From an uncultured Clostridia bacterium (GTDB taxonomy: Bacteria > Bacillota > Clostridia > Oscillospirales > Ruminococcaceae), in NCBI GenBank assembly GCA_945947715.1, contig CAMEYZ010000009.1, positions 1-20,786 on the forward strand: 20,786 bases of DNA, read 5' to 3'. Under the pieces are notes generated by a model, which was not told the origin of the DNA, ran no database searches, and saw only the letters and a list, made by a program, of their open reading frames with translations. The position numbers were made by a program, and so were the translations under genes. Of this stretch, positions 1 through 6,868 are shown piece after piece; within the stretch, counting starts at the first letter, position 1; each line of letters opens with the position of its first letter.

Positions 1-218
1 CTCATCAGGTTATCGTTCCTGAGATCGACGGTATCACAATTGATGTTCCTCAGCCTACTAAGATCATTATCAACGGCATCGACAAGCAGGCTGTTGGCCA
101 GTTCGCTGCTGAGGTAAGAGAAAAGAGACCTCCTGAGCCTTATAAGGGCAAGGGTATCCGCTACACCGGCGAGAGAATCATCCGCAAGGAAGGTAAGGCT
201 GGTAAGGGTAAGAAGTAG
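1..218 (+). CDS. rplF: 50S ribosomal protein L6, C-terminal part
   Basis: The reading frame is open from the window edge (first full codon at base 3) to TAG at 216-218, giving the last 71 residues. The sequence matches the end of L6, with the motif GQFAAEVREKRPPEPYKGKG followed by a YTGE segment and a basic Gly/Lys-rich tail. L6 binds 23S rRNA near the base of the L7/L12 stalk and the sarcin-ricin loop. It lies in its usual spc-operon place just before rplR. The start lies outside the window. The identification is secure from motif and gene order. Confidence 0.96.
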   Translation, partial: HQVIVPEIDGITIDVPQPTKIIINGIDKQAVGQFAAEVREKRPPEPYKGKGIRYTGERIIRKEGKAGKGKK

Positions 219-320
219 TCTCTTCGGCTTTCAGATATTCGAAATAAATATCCTGATATACGAAAGAGGATGGGACAGCTTTTCGCTACTATCCTCCAGT
301 TTGAAAAGGAGTTGAATCTA
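219..320 (+). other. rplF-rplR spacer with two inverted repeats
   Basis: This 102-base spacer is long for this compact operon. It holds GATATT (234-239) facing AATATC (247-252) across a 7-base loop, and GAGGAT (266-271) facing ATCCTC (291-296) with an inner AGC/GCT pair. There is no T-run after either, so neither looks like an intrinsic terminator. An in-frame ATG at 270 could extend L18 upstream, but it lacks a ribosome binding site and the added residues do not belong to the family. The spacer may only be an mRNA processing or stabilising region. Confidence 0.4.
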
Positions 321-680
321 ATGGTAAAGCAGTTCGACAGAAAGGCTGCAAGAGCTAAGAGACAGCTGAGAGTCCGCAATAAGATCAGCGGCACAGCAGA
401 GTGCCCCAGACTCAACGTTTTCCGCAGCTCTAAGCACATCTACGCTCAGATCATTGATGACGTCGCAGGCGTAACTCTCGCAAGCGCTTCTTCAATGGAC
501 AAGGGCTTCTCCGCTAACGGAGGCAATATGGACGGCGCATACGAGGTCGGTAAGGCTATCGCTGAAAAGGCTAAGGCTAAGGGCATCTCTGATGTCGTTT
601 TCGACCGCGCAGGCTATCTCTATCACGGCAGAGTTGCAAAGCTCGCCGAGGGCGCAAGAGAGGGCGGACTTAATTTCTAA
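321..680 (+). CDS. rplR: 50S ribosomal protein L18
   Basis: The product is a 119-residue 5S rRNA-binding protein of the large subunit central protuberance. It begins MVKQFDRKAARAKRQLRVRN, the normal basic L18 N-terminus. The middle has the L18 core (RLNVFRSSKHIYAQIIDD) and the C-terminus the FDRAGYLYHGRVAKLAEGAR block. The ATG at 321 is chosen over the upstream ATG at 270 because AAAGGAG (305-311) sits 9 bases before it and because L18 proteins begin here. Length is typical of the family. It lies between rplF and rpsE as in other Firmicutes. Confidence 0.97.
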   Translation: MVKQFDRKAARAKRQLRVRNKISGTAECPRLNVFRSSKHIYAQIIDDVAGVTLASASSMDKGFSANGGNMDGAYEVGKAIAEKAKAKGISDVVFDRAGYLYHGRVAKLAEGAREGGLNF

Positions 681-723
681 GAGATTAGGTTCTTGCCCCG
701 AATAACTTAAGGAGGTTACAATT

Positions 724-1224
724 TTGGCAAAGATAGATGCTTCAAATCTCGAACTTACCGAAAAGGTTGTTGCCATTAACAGAGTTTCTAAGACTGTTAA
801 GGGCGGCCGTATCTTCAAGTTTGCTGCTCTCGTGGTTGTCGGCGACGGCAACGGCACAGTAGGCTTCGGTATGGGAAAATCGGGAGAAGTTCCCGACGCT
901 ATCCGCAAGGGTATCGAGGATGCTAAGAAAAATTTGATCAAGGTTTCTCTGAAGGGCTCTACTATCCCTCACGAGACTATCGGTAAGTTCGGCGCAGGCA
1001 GAGTGCTTATGAAGCCCGCTGCAGCCGGTACAGGTGTTATCGCAGGCGGTCCTGTTCGTGCCGTTATCGAAATGGCTGGTATCAAGGACATCAGAACTAA
1101 GTCCCTGCGCTCCAACAACGCATGCAACGTAGTAAGAGCTACGATTAACGGTCTTGCAAGCCTTCGCAGCGCAGAAGAGGTCGCTCAGGTTAGAGGTAAG
1201 ACTGTAAAGGAAATCTTAGGATAA
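724..1224 (+). CDS. rpsE: 30S ribosomal protein S5 (TTG start)
   Basis: The product is a 166-residue small-subunit protein with an N-terminal double-stranded RNA-binding-like domain (VVAINRVSKTVKGGRIFKFA) and a C-terminal S5 domain (GTGVIAGGPVRAVIEMAGIK). S5 acts in decoding fidelity at the mRNA entry channel. The start is TTG at 724, supported by a near-perfect TAAGGAGGT ending at 716, 7 bases upstream, and by the family N-terminus starting right there. It follows rplR by 43 bases and precedes rpmD by 13. Length is normal for bacterial S5. Confidence 0.97.
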   Translation: MAKIDASNLELTEKVVAINRVSKTVKGGRIFKFAALVVVGDGNGTVGFGMGKSGEVPDAIRKGIEDAKKNLIKVSLKGSTIPHETIGKFGAGRVLMKPAAAGTGVIAGGPVRAVIEMAGIKDIRTKSLRSNNACNVVRATINGLASLRSAEEVAQVRGKTVKEILG

Positions 1225-1237
1225 GGAGGATGTCGAC

Positions 1238-1414
1238 ATGGCACTTAATGTAAAGCTCGTAAAGAGCCTTAACGGTCGCACCAAGGATCAGATAGCTACT
1301 GCTAATTCTCTCGGTCTTCGCAAGATCGGCGACGCTTCCCAGCAGCCCGACAACGACGCTACTAAGGGCAAGATAAAGAAGATATCCCACCTCATCGAGG
1401 TAACAGAAGGCTAA
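1238..1414 (+). CDS. rpmD: 50S ribosomal protein L30
   Basis: This 58-residue ORF starts with ATG at 1238 after AAGGAGGA (1223-1230). The peptide begins MALNVKLVKSLNGRTKDQ, has the family segment SLGLRKIGD and ends ISHLIEVTEG. L30 is a small one-domain large-subunit protein. Its size and its place between rpsE and rplO are exactly those expected in the spc operon. Confidence 0.96.
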   Translation: MALNVKLVKSLNGRTKDQIATANSLGLRKIGDASQQPDNDATKGKIKKISHLIEVTEG

Positions 1415-1435
1415 TTAACAAGGAGGTGCAAAACC

Positions 1436-1876
1436 ATGAAGTTACACGAATTATCACCTGCACCCGGCTCTGTCAAGGACGTTAAGCGCATAGGCAGAGG
1501 CCATGGCTCCGGTCACGGTAAGACTGCCGGTAAGGGCCATAAGGGTCAGTGGGCTCGTTCTGGCGGCGGCGTAAGACCTGGCTTTGAAGGCGGTCAGATG
1601 CCCCTCGCAAGAAGAATCCCTAAGAGAGGCTTCAACAATATATTCGCAACTAAGTATGCAACAGTCAACGTTTCCGCACTTGAAGTTTTCAAGGAGGGAA
1701 CTACAGTCGACGCTGAACTGTTAAAGGCACAGGGCATCATCAAGAAGGAGCTTGACGGCGTTAAGATCCTCGGAAACGGTGAGCTTACTAAGAATCTTAC
1801 AGTAAAGGCTGCGGCTTTCTCGGCTTCGGCTAAGGAAAAAATTGAGAAGGCAGGCGGGAAGGCTGAGGTGATGTAA
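1436..1876 (+). CDS. rplO: 50S ribosomal protein L15
   Basis: The product is 146 residues, with a Gly/His/Lys-rich N-terminal extension (GRGHGSGHGKTAGKGHKGQ) that threads into 23S rRNA and the GGQMPLARRIPKRGF signature of L15. The C-terminal globular part ends with the usual EKAGGKAEV motif. L15 is an early assembly protein of the large subunit. AAGGAGGTG (1421-1429) lies 6 bases before the ATG. The stop is followed after one base by the secY GTG, a layout suggesting translational coupling. Confidence 0.97.
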   Translation: MKLHELSPAPGSVKDVKRIGRGHGSGHGKTAGKGHKGQWARSGGGVRPGFEGGQMPLARRIPKRGFNNIFATKYATVNVSALEVFKEGTTVDAELLKAQGIIKKELDGVKILGNGELTKNLTVKAAAFSASAKEKIEKAGGKAEVM

Positions 1877-1877
1877 T

Positions 1878-3179
1878 GTGTTCAAAACTTTCAGAAATGC
1901 CTGGAAGGATGAATCGCTTCGCAAGAAGATCTTATTCACATTACTCATTATAGTTATTTTCCGTTTCGGATGTACGCTTCCGGTTCCGTTCCTGGACGCA
2001 AGCAAGCTGGGCGATCTTATGGGCACTGGCTCCATTCTCACCTATCTTGATACGCTCTCGGGCGGCGCTCTCTCAAAGGGTACGGTATTCGCACTTTCAA
2101 TTCAGCCCTTTATCAACGCACAGATCATTATCCAGCTTCTTACCTACGCTCTTCCGCCTCTGGAAAGACTCTCCAAGGAGGGCGAAGAGGGTAGAAAGAC
2201 GCTCCAGAAGATCACTAACGTTGTTTCTCTGGTTATCTCTCTCGTAATGGCTTACGCTTATTACGTTACTATGAGAAATCAGGGGGCTGTACGGTATACG
2301 TCAGGTTTTGAAGGCGCTTTCGTTGCAGTGGTTATCATCGCAACCTTTACAGCAGGCTCCAGCCTTATCGTTTGGCTTGGAAACCTTATCAACGACAAGG
2401 GCATCGGTAACGGTATCTCTATCCTGCTCTTTGCAGGTATCGTCGCAAGAGGTCCTTCTGCTCTGCTGAGCCTCGTTAATAACATCAATTCCGATACCAA
2501 GTACGTTATACTCGTTCCCCTTATCATCATCGTATTCATTCTTATGATCGGCTTTATCGTTCTTATGAACGAGTCCGAGAGAAGAATACCCGTTCAGTTC
2601 GCTAAGCGCGTTGTGGGCAGAAAGCAGTATGGTGGTCAGAATACTCATATTCCTATCAAGGTTGCAATGAGCGGCGTTATGCCTATCATCTTCGCTATGT
2701 CTTTCATGGCGATTCCTGCGACTATCGGAATGTTCAAGGCTCCTTACGCAACGCCTGAGGGCTTCTGGCAGAATTTCTACAACGGCTTCCTCAACGTATT
2801 CAGCTACAACAGCGTCTGGTACGGTATAATCTATTTTGTACTGATCATCGCATTTAACTACTTCTATGTATCTATGATGTATGATCCGATACAGATCGCA
2901 AACAATCTTCGTCAGAACAACGGCGGTATCCCCGGTATCAGACCTGGAAAGCCTACCTCCGATTACATCAAGAGGATCCTCTCTAAGATTACTCTTATCG
3001 GAGCTGTTTTCCTCGGCGTTATCGCAGTTCTCCCCATTCTGTTCAACAGGGCCTTCCCCACACTGAACATCTCAATGGGTGGTACTTCGATCCTGATCGT
3101 CGTAAGCGTATCGCTGGAAACTATGAGAACGCTCGAGTCGCAGCTTATGATGCGTCACCATTCGGGCTTCCTCGAATAA
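1878..3179 (+). CDS. secY: Protein translocase subunit SecY (GTG start)
   Basis: The 433-residue integral membrane protein forms the pore of the Sec translocon with SecE and SecG. It exports unfolded preproteins with SecA and inserts membrane proteins with the ribosome. The sequence opens MFKTFRNAWKDESLRKKILF, then shows about ten hydrophobic segments. The TM2 region reads FALSIQPFINAQIIIQLLTY, the C4 loop has ERRIPVQFAKRVVGRK and the C5 loop has PGIRPGKPTSDYIKRI, both cytosolic ribosome/SecA contact loops. The GTG start at 1878 lies one base after the rplO stop, and its AGGTG-type site is inside the rplO end. Length is standard. Confidence 0.97.
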   Translation: MFKTFRNAWKDESLRKKILFTLLIIVIFRFGCTLPVPFLDASKLGDLMGTGSILTYLDTLSGGALSKGTVFALSIQPFINAQIIIQLLTYALPPLERLSKEGEEGRKTLQKITNVVSLVISLVMAYAYYVTMRNQGAVRYTSGFEGAFVAVVIIATFTAGSSLIVWLGNLINDKGIGNGISILLFAGIVARGPSALLSLVNNINSDTKYVILVPLIIIVFILMIGFIVLMNESERRIPVQFAKRVVGRKQYGGQNTHIPIKVAMSGVMPIIFAMSFMAIPATIGMFKAPYATPEGFWQNFYNGFLNVFSYNSVWYGIIYFVLIIAFNYFYVSMMYDPIQIANNLRQNNGGIPGIRPGKPTSDYIKRILSKITLIGAVFLGVIAVLPILFNRAFPTLNISMGGTSILIVVSVSLETMRTLESQLMMRHHSGFLE

Positions 3180-3188
3180 TAAATCATT

Positions 3189-3253
3189 GGGAGGATATCC
3201 TCCCGTGTTCAGCCGCAGTTTTCTATTTTATAAGTTTCCGCCTTCCGGCGGAG
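3189..3253 (+). repeat. Two inverted repeats in the adk leader
   Basis: GGGAGGATATCCTCCC at 3189-3204 is a perfect 16-base palindrome 9 bases after the secY stop. A second hairpin, CCGCC (3238-3242) with GGCGG (3247-3251) around a TTCC tetraloop, can be extended by T-A and T-G pairs to 3253. The second stem overlaps the GGAGGA (3250-3255) that may serve as adk ribosome binding site. No T-run follows either repeat. The pairing is seen directly; any effect on adk translation or mRNA processing is inference. Confidence 0.5.
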
Positions 3254-3267
3254 GAATGGAGAATATT

Positions 3268-3900
3268 ATGAATTTGATTCTTCTCGGCGCTCCCGGCGCA
3301 GGCAAGGGCACACAGGCTGAGGTCATCAGCAAGACTCTCGGAATTCCTCAGATCTCTACTGGAAATATCCTGAGAGAAGCCGTTAAAAACGGTACAGAGT
3401 GCGGTCTTAAGGCAAAGTCCTTTATGGACAGCGGCGCTCTCGTTCCCGATGATGTCGTTATCGGTATTCTGAAGGACAGGATCGCTGAGGACGACTGCAA
3501 GAATGGATTTATTCTCGACGGATTCCCCAGAACAGTGCCTCAGGCTGAGGCTCTCGAAGCTATGGGCGTCCGCATAGACAAGGTTATCGAGATAGATGTT
3601 CCTGATGAGGATATTAAGAACAGAATCGGCGGCAGAAGAGTATGCGAAAAGTGCGGTGCTTCCTACCACGTATCCTTCAAGCCTACTAAGGTGGAGGGTA
3701 TTTGCGACAGCTGTGGCGGCAACACCGTTCAGCGTAAGGACGACGCTCCCGAGACTGTTATCGAAAGACTTAAGACCTACCATGAAACAACTGCTCCGCT
3801 GGTGGATTTCTACAAGAACCTCGGCAAGCTCACAACAGTTGTTGGCAAGCCTACAGTTGAAGCTACTTCTGAGCTTATGCTCGCTGCAATAAAGGCGTAA
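3268..3900 (+). CDS. adk: Adenylate kinase, zinc-binding type
   Basis: The product is a 210-residue cytosolic phosphotransferase that interconverts ATP + AMP and 2 ADP, balancing the adenylate pool. The P-loop GAPGAGKGT lies at residues 7-15 and the DGFPRT segment at 84-89. The long LID domain (about 122-159) carries Cys126, Cys129, Cys146 and Cys149, the four-cysteine zinc site common in Gram-positive adenylate kinases. ATG 3268 is chosen because family members start MNLILLGAPG. An in-frame ATG at 3256 would add four residues and is possible. It sits in its usual place between secY and map. Confidence 0.96.
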   Translation: MNLILLGAPGAGKGTQAEVISKTLGIPQISTGNILREAVKNGTECGLKAKSFMDSGALVPDDVVIGILKDRIAEDDCKNGFILDGFPRTVPQAEALEAMGVRIDKVIEIDVPDEDIKNRIGGRRVCEKCGASYHVSFKPTKVEGICDSCGGNTVQRKDDAPETVIERLKTYHETTAPLVDFYKNLGKLTTVVGKPTVEATSELMLAAIKA

Positions 3901-3917
3901 ACCGAAAGGCACTGCAA

Positions 3918-4676
3918 ATGGTTAATGTTAAATCAAAGTCCGAACTGGAAATAATGCGTGAGGCCGGTATTATCGCCGGAAACGCACTCCACTTCGGCGG
4001 GCAGAGTATCAAGCCCGGTATGACTACCTATGAGCTTGACAAGATCATCCACGACTATATCGTTAAGCACGGAGCTACGCCCTCCTTCTTAGGCTACGGC
4101 GGCTTTCCAGGCTCCGCCTGCATCTCGATAAACAATAAGGTCATTCACGGTATCCCTTCCAAAAAGGAACGCATCCGTGAGGGTGATATCGTCAGCATAG
4201 ATGTGGGAGCTTACTACAAAGGCTTCCACGGTGATACCGCTTATACCTTTGCTGTCGGAAATGTTTCTGAGGAAGCGCGTCAGCTCCTTAAGGTCACAAA
4301 TGAAAGCCTTTTCAAGGGCATTGAACAGGCAGTCATCGGTAACCGCGTCGGCGATATCTCACACGCCGTCGAAGAGCACTGCACTTCTTTTGGATATGGC
4401 GTTGTCAAGCAGTTCGTCGGTCACGGCGTCGGCATGAAGCTCCATGAATCTCCCGAGGTCCCCAATTTCGGACGCGCGGGTCACGGCTTCAAGCTCTGCG
4501 AAGGCATGGTAATCGCCATAGAACCTATGATCAACGCTAAAGGCGAAGGAGTTAAAACTCTCTCCGATGGCTGGACTGTGTTGACCGAGTCAGGTTCACT
4601 CTCTGCTCATTTTGAGCATACAGTCGCAATCACGTCCAATGGGCCGGAATTGTTAACGATGCCCACTATAATTTAG
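3918..4676 (+). CDS. map: Methionine aminopeptidase, type I
   Basis: The 252-residue metalloprotease removes the initiator Met from new proteins when the second residue is small. The pita-bread fold residues are all visible: His77 (VIHGIP) near the substrate, and metal ligands Asp95 (SIDVG), Asp106 (HGDTA), His169 (VGHGVG), Glu202 (AIEPM) and Glu233 (HFEHT). There is no N-terminal zinc-finger extension, so this is the short type Ia form. ATG at 3918 follows adk by 17 bases with a weak GAAAGG site. Order adk-map-KOW-infA is typical of Clostridia. Confidence 0.97.
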   Translation: MVNVKSKSELEIMREAGIIAGNALHFGGQSIKPGMTTYELDKIIHDYIVKHGATPSFLGYGGFPGSACISINNKVIHGIPSKKERIREGDIVSIDVGAYYKGFHGDTAYTFAVGNVSEEARQLLKVTNESLFKGIEQAVIGNRVGDISHAVEEHCTSFGYGVVKQFVGHGVGMKLHESPEVPNFGRAGHGFKLCEGMVIAIEPMINAKGEGVKTLSDGWTVLTESGSLSAHFEHTVAITSNGPELLTMPTII

Positions 4677-4689
4677 AGGGGGACGAATT

Positions 4690-4956
4690 GTGGAAGCCGT
4701 AAACGGAAGGATCGTTAGGGTAATTGCAGGACATGACAGGAATCTGTTCATGGTTATCACCGCAGTCGAGGGAGATTTCGCTTTTCTGTGCGACGGGAAA
4801 TCCCGAAAGCTCGCAAAACCTAAGAAAAAGCGTTTAAAACACCTGAGATTTACCAATACTGTAATTGATACCGCCGATCTGACCGATAAAAAGCTCAGAA
4901 GAGTTATCGGAGAATTTGCCGGTAACACTCGCAAAACCGAAACCGAAAATCCGTAA
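4690..4956 (+). CDS. KOW-domain RNA-binding protein (L14e-like), GTG start
   Basis: This 88-residue basic protein starts with GTG at 4690, 13 bases after the map stop and just after a GAGGGGG site (4676-4682). The N-terminal half (VNGRIVRVIAGHDRNLFMVI, then a VEGDFAFLCDGKSRKL segment) looks like a KOW/SH3-like barrel of the L14e/L27e kind. A Lys-rich stretch follows at about residues 42-52. Small KOW proteins are regularly found between map and infA in Clostridia, where they are annotated as RNA-binding or ribosomal L14e-like proteins. Their exact role is not settled to my knowledge. Its stop overlaps the infA ribosome binding site. Confidence 0.85.
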   Translation: MEAVNGRIVRVIAGHDRNLFMVITAVEGDFAFLCDGKSRKLAKPKKKRLKHLRFTNTVIDTADLTDKKLRRVIGEFAGNTRKTETENP

Positions 4957-4972
4957 GGAGGCGTTATACGCT

Positions 4973-5191
4973 TTGTCTAAGGAAGATGTAATTGAAATCG
5001 AAGGAACAGTTGTAGAGGCTCTTCCCAACGCAACCTTCCAGGTTGAGCTTTCAAACGGACACAAGATTCTTGCCCATGTTTCCGGTAAGCTGAGAATGAA
5101 CTACATCAGAATCGTTCCCGGCGACAAGGTAACTGTTGAGATGTCGCCGTATGACCTCTCTAAAGGCAGAATTACATGGAGAGCAAAATAA
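4973..5191 (+). CDS. infA: Translation initiation factor IF-1 (TTG start)
   Basis: The product is a 72-residue OB-fold protein that occupies the ribosomal A site during initiation. From TTG at 4973 it reads (M)SKEDVIEIEGTVVEALPNATF, with the C-terminal YDLSKGRITWR segment of IF-1. The frame is open further upstream to 4916, but the family length of 72 residues and a TAAGGAGG site (4954-4961) fix the TTG start. That site contains the stop codon of the upstream KOW gene, so the two genes are probably translationally coupled. Confidence 0.96.
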   Translation: MSKEDVIEIEGTVVEALPNATFQVELSNGHKILAHVSGKLRMNYIRIVPGDKVTVEMSPYDLSKGRITWRAK

Positions 5192-5244
5192 GCGGATATA
5201 TTCTGCACAAGTAAACCAAATCACGATAGTAGGAGGAATTATCA

Positions 5245-5358
5245 ATGAAAGTAAGACCTTCAGTTAAGCCTATCTGCGAAAAGTGCAAGGTAATCAAGAG
5301 AAAAGGTAAGATCATGGTTATCTGTGAAAATCCTAAGCACAAGCAGCGTCAGGGCTAA
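5245..5358 (+). CDS. rpmJ: 50S ribosomal protein L36, zinc-ribbon form
   Basis: This 37-residue ORF reads MKVRPSVKPICEKCKVIKRK and ends PKHKQRQG. Cys11, Cys14, Cys27 and His32 form the CCCH zinc site of the primary (C+) L36. AGGAGGAA (5231-5238) precedes the ATG by 6 bases. The family length is 37 residues, and the gene sits between infA and rpsM as expected. Confidence 0.97.
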   Translation: MKVRPSVKPICEKCKVIKRKGKIMVICENPKHKQRQG

Positions 5359-5377
5359 TAAAATCTTAAAAACAACT

Positions 5378-5401
5378 CGTACTTTTTTGTACGTAATTTT
5401 T
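5378..5401 (+). terminator. Weak terminator-like or attenuator-like hairpin before rpsM
   Basis: CGTAC (5378-5382) and GTACG (5389-5393) flank a TTTTTT loop and are followed by TAATTTTT. The five-base stem is short for efficient termination and it lies inside the ribosomal operon, 20 bases before the rpsM start. Partial attenuation or RNA processing between infA-rpmJ and the alpha operon genes is possible but not shown. Confidence 0.3.
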
Positions 5402-5420
5402 AGCGGAGGTGTATTGTATA

Positions 5421-5789
5421 ATGGCACGTATTGCCGGTGTTGACCTTCCCAAGGATAAGAGAGTAGAAATCGGACTTACTTATATCTACGGAATCGGTCG
5501 TAAATCTGCTGAGACAATTCTTGCAAACACAGGGGTTAACCCCGATACCAGAGTAAAGGACCTTACTGAGGATGACGTGGCTAAGCTGCGTGAGTATATC
5601 GACCACAACTACATGGTTGAGGGCGATCTCAGAAGAAGCGTTGCTCTTAATATCAAGAGACTTGTTGAAATTGGCTGCTACAGAGGCGTTCGTCATCGTA
5701 AGGGTCTCCCCGTTAGAGGTCAGAGAACTAAGACTAACGCAAGAACTCGTAAGGGTCCTGTAAAGACAATCGCTAACAAGAAGAAGTAA
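5421..5789 (+). CDS. rpsM: 30S ribosomal protein S13
   Basis: The product is 122 residues. It starts MARIAGVDLPKDKRVEIGLT, has a helix-hairpin-helix-like region (YGIGRKSAETILANTGV) and carries the S13 signature RGVRHRKGLPVRGQRT before the basic C-terminal tail. S13 sits in the head of the small subunit, contacts L5 in bridge B1b and touches the P-site tRNA. ATG 5421 is chosen over the in-frame ATG at 5409 because GCGGAGGTG (5404-5412) is its binding site and S13 begins MARI. It is the first alpha-operon gene here. Confidence 0.97.
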   Translation: MARIAGVDLPKDKRVEIGLTYIYGIGRKSAETILANTGVNPDTRVKDLTEDDVAKLREYIDHNYMVEGDLRRSVALNIKRLVEIGCYRGVRHRKGLPVRGQRTKTNARTRKGPVKTIANKKK

Positions 5790-5802
5790 GGAGGACAAAA
5801 GT

Positions 5803-6198
5803 ATGGCACAGGCTAAGAAGACGACTGTCAGAAGACGTCGTGAGCGTAAGAATATTGAAAATGGCGCTGTTCATATCCAGTCCACTTTCAACAATACGAT
5901 CGTAACTATCACAGATACTCAGGGAAATGCTATCTCTTGGGCATCTGCAGGTGGCCTCGGTTTCAGAGGCTCTAAGAAGTCCACTCCCTTCGCAGCTCAG
6001 ACTGCTGCTGAAACTGCAGCAAGAGCAGCTATGGAGCATGGTCTTAAAACAGTAGAGGTTTACGTAAAGGGTCCTGGAGCTGGCCGTGAAGCAGCTATCA
6101 GAGCTCTTCAGACTGTAGGTCTCGAGGTCAAGCTCATTAAGGACGTAACTCCTATCCCTCACAACGGATGCCGTCCTCCTAAGAGAAGACGTGTCTAA
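5803..6198 (+). CDS. rpsK: 30S ribosomal protein S11
   Basis: The 131-residue product is a platform protein of the small subunit near the mRNA exit. The motifs HIQSTFNNTIVTITD, ISWASAGGLGFRGSKKSTPF and the C-terminal IPHNGCRPPKRRRV are those of S11. TAAGGAGGAC (5787-5796) contains the rpsM stop and is placed just before ATG 5803. Length fits the family. Confidence 0.97.
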   Translation: MAQAKKTTVRRRRERKNIENGAVHIQSTFNNTIVTITDTQGNAISWASAGGLGFRGSKKSTPFAAQTAAETAARAAMEHGLKTVEVYVKGPGAGREAAIRALQTVGLEVKLIKDVTPIPHNGCRPPKRRRV

Positions 6199-6219
6199 TT
6201 TATCGGAGGTGTTATTGAA

Positions 6220-6816
6220 ATGGCAGTTAATAAAGATCCTATCTTAAAGAGATGCCGCTACTTCGGCATCAGCCCCATGGTTATGGGCGTTTCTAAGGAG
6301 TCCAAGAGAAACCCTGGCGCTAATAACAGAAAAAAGGTCTCTGAATATGGCATGCAGCTTAAGGAAAAGCAGAAGCTGAAGTTCATCTACGGCGTTATGG
6401 AAGATCCCTTCCGCCATTATTTCGAGATCGCTAACAAGATGGAGGGTAAGGCCGGTGATAACCTTATCACTATCCTCGAGTCCAGACTTGATAATGCAGT
6501 ATACAGAATGGGCCTTGCTCTTACAAGACGTGAGGCAAGACAGCTCGTTACTCACAGACACTTCACCGTTAACGGCAAGCGCATCAATATCCCTTCTTAC
6601 AGACTTAAGGTCGGCGATGTTGTCGCTCTCTACGAGGGCAGCAGAAGCAGCGCTAAGTTTAAGGACGTTGTTGAGCAGACCGCTGGCAGAGTAACTCCTC
6701 TCTGGCTTGAAGCTGATAAGGATAACTTCTCTGCAAAGGTTGTCCGCATGCCCGGCATGGAGGACATCGACTACGAGACTGAGACAAGCCTTGTTGTTGA
6801 GCTTTATTCCAGGTAA
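6220..6816 (+). CDS. rpsD: 30S ribosomal protein S4
   Basis: The product is 198 residues, a primary 16S rRNA binder that nucleates assembly of the 5' domain and, in other bacteria, can repress its own operon. Typical segments are EYGMQLKEKQKLKFIYGV, the S4 RNA-binding motif LDNAVYRMGLALTRREARQL with VNGKRINIPSYRLKVGD, and the C-terminal LVVELYSR. The N-terminal region has a single Cys (KRCRYFG), so the four-cysteine zinc site of some S4 proteins is absent (C- form). ATG 6220 follows a TCGGAGGTG site. Gene order rpsK-rpsD-rpoA is usual. Confidence 0.97.
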   Translation: MAVNKDPILKRCRYFGISPMVMGVSKESKRNPGANNRKKVSEYGMQLKEKQKLKFIYGVMEDPFRHYFEIANKMEGKAGDNLITILESRLDNAVYRMGLALTRREARQLVTHRHFTVNGKRINIPSYRLKVGDVVALYEGSRSSAKFKDVVEQTAGRVTPLWLEADKDNFSAKVVRMPGMEDIDYETETSLVVELYSR

Positions 6817-6868
6817 TAAGCTTTCCGCTTATTATTTCACTACGACGCGAATTAGGAGGGTTTTGTAA

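Noticed and set aside
3223..3912. 229-codon minus-strand frame
   Set aside because: Opposite adk, whose motifs are complete; a shadow frame.
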